Assembly (NCBI RefSeq): GCF_043641925.1
Contig: NZ_JBHZRU010000004.1
Span: 62,001 to 126,000, forward strand
Reading direction: 5' to 3'
From: Paenisporosarcina quisquiliarum_A
GTDB taxonomy: Bacteria > Bacillota > Bacilli > Bacillales_A > Planococcaceae
Length of the DNA: 64,000 nt
A model generated the notes under the pieces. The model saw nothing but the letters and a program-made list of their open reading frames with translations. It made no database searches and was not told where the DNA came from. Shown here one piece after another: positions 59,961 to 64,000 of this stretch (within the stretch, counting starts at the first letter, position 1; each line of letters opens with the position of its first letter). The position numbers and the translations under genes were made by a program.

Positions 59961-59998
59961 AACCACCTTAAACTTTCTGTTCAAGGTGGTGTTTTCTT
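59961..59998 (+). terminator. Terminator after M20 gene
   Basis: ACCACCTT pairs with AAGGTGGT, inner AAC/GTT, loop TTTCT; a T-rich tail follows. Confidence 0.82.
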
Positions 59999-60153
59999 GA
60001 GTGGGCTCTATAGGAAACCGAATATAGATTTAGTGGAAAACATAGTTTGCACGATTTTTAAGTGCATACTGTGTTTTTGTTTTGGAAAATAATAGAACTG
60101 GAAACTCCTGGGCTTTCGCTCATAGAAAACCAAATTGAGTGCAAGATTTGTTG

Positions 60154-60216
60154 TTGAAAGAACAAGATCGACAATTGAAAGAGCAAGATTAACAAGTGAA
60201 AGAACAAGGTTTACAA
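60154..60216 (+). repeat. Three tandem 21-base repeats
   Basis: TTGAAAGAACAAGATCGACA, TTGAAAGAGCAAGATTAACA and GTGAAAGAACAAGGTTTACA (each plus one A) follow with exact 21-base spacing, with a shorter partial unit before them. Read on the plus strand they spell a Leu-Lys-Glu-Gln heptad, interrupted by TAA. The rest of the gap 59999-60255 shows nothing else. Confidence 0.8.
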
Positions 60217-60255
60217 ACTTTAAGAAAATCACACAAAACATTAAACAATTCACTA

Positions 60256-60317
60256 TTGATTTCATAAGTGGATGCTTATATAATGAAAATGAATATAACA
60301 CATAAGGAGATGCTTAT
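60256..60317 (+). promoter_or_regulatory. ars promoter with two operator-like palindromes
   Basis: TTGATT (60256-60261), 17 bases, TATAAT (60279-60284). ATAAG-TGGATG-CTTAT (60264-60279) lies in the promoter spacer; a second, ATAAG-GAGATG-CTTAT (60302-60317), covers the ribosome site and start codon of arsR. Both are natural ArsR operator candidates. Confidence 0.75.
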
Positions 60318-60648
60318 GGATTATTTAGAGCTTGAACAGTATCTAAAAGGTATTGGAGATCAAAATCGATTGCGAATTTTAACTCATCTCATGCATCAGT
60401 CGTTATGTGTGTGTGAATTAACTGAGTTGCTTCATATGACGCAACCGGCAATTAGTCAGCATATGAAAAAGTTAAAAGAAGCGGGGATCGTTTCAGAAGA
60501 AAAGAGAGGAAGATGGACGATTTGGTCACTTCAAATCAGACATCCCCAGTATCCTGTTTTGATTCATTTGTTGAGTTTACTTCCATCACCTGAACGTACA
60601 GTAGATGATTTGATTAAAGAAGGAAAAAAAGTAATGTGTGAAGCATAG
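60316..60648 (+). CDS. arsR: ArsR family arsenic-responsive repressor
   Basis: A 110-residue winged-helix regulator. The metal site motif is LCVCELTELL (cysteines 31 and 33), the classic ArsR arsenite site, within the DNA-recognition helix region followed by MTQPAISQHMKKLKEAGIV. The ATG at 60316 follows AAGGAGATG; the frame to 60268 lies before the promoter -10 box and is not used. It starts the arsR-arsB-arsC operon and should dissociate when arsenite binds. Confidence 0.95.
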   Translation: MDYLELEQYLKGIGDQNRLRILTHLMHQSLCVCELTELLHMTQPAISQHMKKLKEAGIVSEEKRGRWTIWSLQIRHPQYPVLIHLLSLLPSPERTVDDLIKEGKKVMCEA

Positions 60649-60662
60649 ATGGGAGCGAAATA

Positions 60663-61958
60663 ATGGATGTTTGGTTAGCTAGTCTTGTATTTTTGGTCAC
60701 GTTGGTATTTGTTATTTGGCAACCACGTGGATTGTCAATCGGTTGGTCAGCGATGGCAGGAGCTGCAGTAGCTCTATTAGTTGGGGTTGTTAATTTTCAA
60801 GATGTGATTGACGTAACGGGGATTGTTTGGAATGCGACATTAACCTTTATTGCGTTAATTATTATTTCTCTTATATTAGATGAGATCGGATTCTTTGAAT
60901 GGGCTGCTTTACATATGGCTCGATTCGCTAAAGGAAGCGGAATCCGTATGTTTTTATTAGTTACTTTATTGGGTGCAGGAGTAGCGGCTTTATTCGCAAA
61001 TGACGGGGCAGCACTAATTCTTACACCAATTGTATTGGCAATGGTTCGTGCATTAGATTTTAAAGAGAAAATGATTTTACCGTTTATTATGGCTTCTGGT
61101 TTTATTGCAGATACCACTTCGTTGCCATTCGTTATTAGTAACTTGGTGAATATTGTATCCGCAGACTTTTTTGGAATTGGTTTTATTGAATATGCATCTC
61201 GCATGTTTGTTCCAAATCTATTTAGTTTAGCTGCAAGTATGTTGGTGTTGTATTTGTATTTTGGAAAATCAATTCCGAAACATTTCGATGAAAAAATGGT
61301 GAAAGAACCTAAAACTGCTCTAAAAGATATTCAAATGTTCCATGTGTCTTGGTATGTTCTAGGTGTGTTGTTAATTGGCTATTTCTTAAGCGAAACAATC
61401 GAAATCCCAGTTTCAATCATCGCTTCAATTGTTGCGATACTATTCTTATTAATTGCTAGACGTAGTCAAGCTGTTCATACAGCTGCAGTTATTAAGGGTG
61501 CACCGTGGGCGATTGTGTTCTTTTCAATTGGTATGTATGTTGTCGTTTATGGACTTCGTAACGTTGGATTGACGTCGATCTTAGCAGTGGTGATTGAATG
61601 GTCAGCTAGTCATGGATTATATGCAGCCACTCTAGGAATGGGCTTTATCGCAGCCATCTTATCTTCGATTATGAACAATATGCCAACAGTTATGATTGAT
61701 GCATTGGCAATTGCTGAAACGAATACGACTGGCGTTACGAGAGAAGCATTGATTTATGCGAATATTATTGGATCAGATTTAGGTCCAAAAATGACGCCAA
61801 TTGGATCACTTGCAACACTGCTTTGGTTACACGTGTTAAGTCAAAAAGGAGTAAAAATCTCGTGGGGTTATTACTTTAAGGTGGGGGTTATCTTAACAGT
61901 ACCAACCTTATTCATTACATTAACTGGTCTTTACCTTTGGTTAACAATAATTCACTAG
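60663..61958 (+). CDS. arsB: Arsenite efflux membrane protein ArsB
   Basis: A 431-residue protein with about 12 transmembrane segments, in the ArsB/NhaD ion transporter group. FANDGAALILTPIVLAM near residue 117 and SSIMNNMPTVMIDALAI near 340 are the two family motifs of ArsB. It expels arsenite and antimonite. It starts 14 bases after arsR and is followed by arsC. Confidence 0.94.
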   Translation: MDVWLASLVFLVTLVFVIWQPRGLSIGWSAMAGAAVALLVGVVNFQDVIDVTGIVWNATLTFIALIIISLILDEIGFFEWAALHMARFAKGSGIRMFLLVTLLGAGVAALFANDGAALILTPIVLAMVRALDFKEKMILPFIMASGFIADTTSLPFVISNLVNIVSADFFGIGFIEYASRMFVPNLFSLAASMLVLYLYFGKSIPKHFDEKMVKEPKTALKDIQMFHVSWYVLGVLLIGYFLSETIEIPVSIIASIVAILFLLIARRSQAVHTAAVIKGAPWAIVFFSIGMYVVVYGLRNVGLTSILAVVIEWSASHGLYAATLGMGFIAAILSSIMNNMPTVMIDALAIAETNTTGVTREALIYANIIGSDLGPKMTPIGSLATLLWLHVLSQKGVKISWGYYFKVGVILTVPTLFITLTGLYLWLTIIH

Positions 61959-61975
61959 AAAAGGATGATTTTAAA

Positions 61976-62395
61976 ATGGAGAAAAAGATTTTGTATTTCT
62001 TATGTACAGGTAATTCATGTCGTTCACAAATGGCGGAAGCCTTTGGTCATAAACATTTGAGTGATCAATTTGATGTTTATTCAGCTGGAATTGAAGCGCA
62101 TGGCCTAAATCCAAATGCGATTAAAGCAATGGATGAAGTGGAAATCGATATTCGCAATCAAACATCAGATACGATTGATACTGAGTTATTAAACCGTGCA
62201 GACTATGTCGTAACGTTATGCGGGGATGCGAATGACAAATGTCCGATTACACCTCCACATGTGACAAGATGGCATTGGGGATTTGACGACCCTGCTCGCG
62301 CAGAGGGTACGGAAGAAGAAAAGTGGGCTGTGTTCCAACGAGTTCGTGACGAAATCAGTGAACGCATCGAAGAGTTCGGAAAAACTGGTAAATAA
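61976..62395 (+). CDS. arsC: Thioredoxin-dependent arsenate reductase
   Basis: A 139-residue enzyme of the low-molecular-weight phosphatase fold. The nucleophile loop is CTGNSCRSQ (Cys10, with Cys15 and Arg16), and the redox pair Cys82/Cys89 lies in LCGDANDKCP, exactly as in the B. subtilis/S. aureus type. It reduces arsenate to arsenite for export by ArsB. The ATG at 61976 follows AAAGGATG; the longer frame to 61937 overlaps arsB. Confidence 0.96.
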   Translation: MEKKILYFLCTGNSCRSQMAEAFGHKHLSDQFDVYSAGIEAHGLNPNAIKAMDEVEIDIRNQTSDTIDTELLNRADYVVTLCGDANDKCPITPPHVTRWHWGFDDPARAEGTEEEKWAVFQRVRDEISERIEEFGKTGK

Positions 62396-62397
62396 GA

Positions 62398-62440
62398 AAA
62401 AGCGGCATGGCGGAGAAAATTCCACCATGTCGCTTTTAAA
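62398..62440. terminator. Bidirectional terminator after arsC
   Basis: AAAAGCGGCATGG pairs with CCATGTCGCTTTT, loop about 14 bases. It overlaps the end of the convergent gene by five bases. Confidence 0.85.
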
Positions 62441-63233
62441 TAATTTTACCCATATAAAGTTCGTTAACAAATTGATCATCAATTTTTAAAGAATGAGGAC
62501 GAGTTCCTTCTATGTTATAGCCCATTTTTTTATATAAGGCTATTGCACGCTCGTTGTTTTCAACAACAGTTAGTTCAATCCGTTGAATCTCGACTTCGTG
62601 AGCAAAACTTTCGGCTTTTTTCATGAGGGATGTACCCACATTCTTCCCGTAGTAAGCTGACAATACACCAATTACGAGTGAAGCTCGATGTTTTGAGCGA
62701 GGAGCAGTTCCGCCGTTTAGGACAACAAACCCAGCGAACTCCCCATTTAAAATTGCGACAAACATGCCGGAATTTAGAGACCTTTTCCATTCTCCAATTC
62801 GTTTTCGAATCCCTTGAACGGTCATTTTTCGTTCATCTTTACCGAACATCATAAAATCCGATTCAGCATCAATTGCTGAATGAAGATTGATAATGGATCG
62901 AGCGTCTTCAAGATCCGCTGGACGAATGATCAAAATTTCTTCGGTTTTATTTCCGGAGTGGACTTCAAATAAAGAGTCTGATGTTTTAGCGAACGTAACT
63001 GAACGTCCTAACTCAATCTCTTTTACATGATAGTCTGACTCAGTCCATGCTTGAAAATGTAAGGCAGGTGGTTTTGTTTTCTTCCACCAGCTACTATTTA
63101 AATAGGCCGCATTTGGTAATTGTTGTCCGATAATATTTTCCATGGCTGTATATGTGAGTGTCAGTTCATTAATTGTCGATTCTGCAAAAAACGTAGCTAA
63201 AGGAATATACTTTTTTTCCATTTTTTTAGACAT
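62436..63233 (-). CDS. DUF7662-like domain fused to GNAT acetyltransferase
   Basis: A 265-residue two-part protein. The N-terminal about 85 residues (YIPLATFFAES, LTYTAMENIIGQQLPNAAY, SSWWKK, HFQAWTESDYHV) resemble the small DUF7662-type domain often found alone or with nucleases. The C-terminal about 165 residues are a GNAT domain with LSAYYGKNVGTSLMKK (acetyl-CoA loop) near residue 195 and ENNERAIALYKKMGYNIEG. AGAAGG precedes the ATG. The function is unknown. Confidence 0.8.
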   Translation of the reverse strand: MSKKMEKKYIPLATFFAESTINELTLTYTAMENIIGQQLPNAAYLNSSWWKKTKPPALHFQAWTESDYHVKEIELGRSVTFAKTSDSLFEVHSGNKTEEILIIRPADLEDARSIINLHSAIDAESDFMMFGKDERKMTVQGIRKRIGEWKRSLNSGMFVAILNGEFAGFVVLNGGTAPRSKHRASLVIGVLSAYYGKNVGTSLMKKAESFAHEVEIQRIELTVVENNERAIALYKKMGYNIEGTRPHSLKIDDQFVNELYMGKII

Positions 63234-63474
63234 ATTAAACCTTCTTTCTAAATTGATGTGAGTGACATCAACGGTATTATTTTACCATATATATATAACT
63301 AATACACTACTTTATGCTCATTTATTTTTGGGACTGGTAAATTATTTCCTGTAAATGATATGATACACTTTAAAATAGGCAATGTGAACTTAATATTCCA
63401 AATATTATGTAATTTAAGAAAAATAATTACTGGAAAAAACTAAGACGAAAGTCACGTGAAGGGAATTTGGAAAT

Positions 63475-64000
63475 ATGATTAGAAAATTAGTAGAGCAAGA
63501 TCGTACATTAACAATGAGCTTTGTATCAGCAAAACCAGCTGAGAATTTATTCATTATCGGTGATATCGAAGGTTACGGATTTCACTCTGATATTCAAACA
63601 CTATGGGGAGATTTTTCCGAATCTGGGGAACTGCGAGCAGTTTTATTAAAGTATGATCAGAACTTTATTTTGTATGCCCCTGCAACCTTTGATCACGAGG
63701 GAGTTGCCTCAGTTATTAATCAAGATTCAAACTTTACATATTTATCAGGAATCGAAGAAATGGTGAATAAAATCACTCCATATATAAAGCGAGAACCAAA
63801 AAAACCACGTGTCATGTATTACGCTAAGTGTGAAACAGCCGACCATTTGCCTGAAATTCCAGCTGACATGTTAATTGAAAAAGCTGTGCCAGAAGATGCA
63901 GGAGCTATTATTGCTCAAATGAAGGCAATTCCAGAATTTGCTGAAGGGAATTATAGTGTTGAACATAAGAGATCTAGCTTAGAAAAAGGATTTGGTCATG
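63475..64000 (+). CDS. GNAT-family acetyltransferase, partial at window end
   Basis: An ORF from the ATG at 63475 (AAGGGA upstream) stays open to the window edge (175 codons). The N-terminal about 125 residues include FIIGDIEGYGF and LLKYDQNFILYAP, and a GNAT-like start LIEKAVPEDAGAIIAQMKAIPEF follows near residue 135. This resembles two-domain acetyltransferases with an N-terminal regulatory or degenerate domain. The C-terminal part is outside the window. An extended -10 sequence (TGATATGAT) lies about 120 bases upstream. Confidence 0.75.
   Translation, partial: MIRKLVEQDRTLTMSFVSAKPAENLFIIGDIEGYGFHSDIQTLWGDFSESGELRAVLLKYDQNFILYAPATFDHEGVASVINQDSNFTYLSGIEEMVNKITPYIKREPKKPRVMYYAKCETADHLPEIPADMLIEKAVPEDAGAIIAQMKAIPEFAEGNYSVEHKRSSLEKGFGH

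Noticed and set aside
60008..60301. Minus-strand frame of 97 codons with repeated LVNLALSIVDL-like sequence
   Set aside because: It is the complement of the 21-base repeats and has no proper ribosome site; it also runs through the ars promoter. The hydrophobic look arises from the repeat.
1..64000. rRNA, tRNA, CRISPR array, prophage or transposase genes
   Set aside because: I looked for 16S/23S-like blocks, tRNA cloverleaf ends, regularly spaced repeats and transposase/integrase motifs and saw none; the only tandem repeat is the 21-base one at 60154.

Overview
The window looks like chromosome of a low-GC Gram-positive of the order Bacillales, most like the Planococcaceae (Sporosarcina, Paenisporosarcina, Psychrobacillus, Planococcus group). 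This rests on strong AGGAGG ribosome sites, frequent TTG and GTG starts, a proline T-box leader, an FMN riboswitch, sigma-W and sigma-B type promoters, a YuaF-flotillin pair, and best recalled protein matches to Bacillus families. No rRNA, tRNA, prophage, CRISPR array or transposase gene was seen. LAYOUT. 1-9.8 kb: a LysM-3D cell-wall protein, a Yip1 membrane protein, a run of small co-directional metabolic genes (YwbE-like, deoxyribosyltransferase-like, peptidase E, PaiB, acetyltransferase, dipeptidase), a sigma-W-type promoter before a large uncharacterised membrane protein, then redox and Nudix genes with a probable unlisted 31-residue membrane protein. 9.8-20.5 kb: prolyl-tRNA synthetase behind a T-box leader, acetyltransferase, DUF3221 and pentapeptide-repeat genes, a decayed gene, the sigma-W-type yuaF-floT pair, an HD-GYP protein, and a glycosyltransferase-GtrA fusion. 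20.5-28.4 kb: acetyltransferase, P-loop and PP-loop genes, then on the minus strand a methyltransferase, a histidine phosphatase and a riboflavin operon (ribE-ribBA-ribH) behind an FMN riboswitch, with ribD missing. 28.4-46 kb: acyl-CoA synthetase, proline symporter, a TetR-controlled ABC exporter, hflX behind a leader-peptide attenuator, an ABC exporter, a peptide transporter, a general stress protein, PAP2, a uracil-DNA glycosylase-like protein, a ZIP transporter and a niacin transporter. 46-50.3 kb (minus strand): an ECF sigma factor, its anti-sigma factor, a wall-anchored protein made of two 184-residue repeats, and a class F sortase. 50.3-64 kb: an ABC-F ribosome-protection gene behind a second attenuator, a compatible-solute type ABC importer, DNA repair and housekeeping hydrolases, an arsRBC operon, and acetyltransferases. 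HOW IT FITS TOGETHER. The most system-like locus is 46.0-50.3 kb. The ECF sigma gene and the surface-protein gene carry the same unusual promoter (TGATCY, 16 bases, CGTTA), which predicts an autoregulated envelope response making a cell-wall protein and its own sortase. A second theme is ribosome stress: hflX and the ABC-F gene, 17 kb apart, both have upstream short ORFs, a factor-independent terminator and a common leader motif. For the ABC-F leader, complementary segments allow a complete set of mutually exclusive stems. GC-rich dispersed repeats occur at 20.1-20.35, 48.26-48.75 and (truncated) 56.17 kb.
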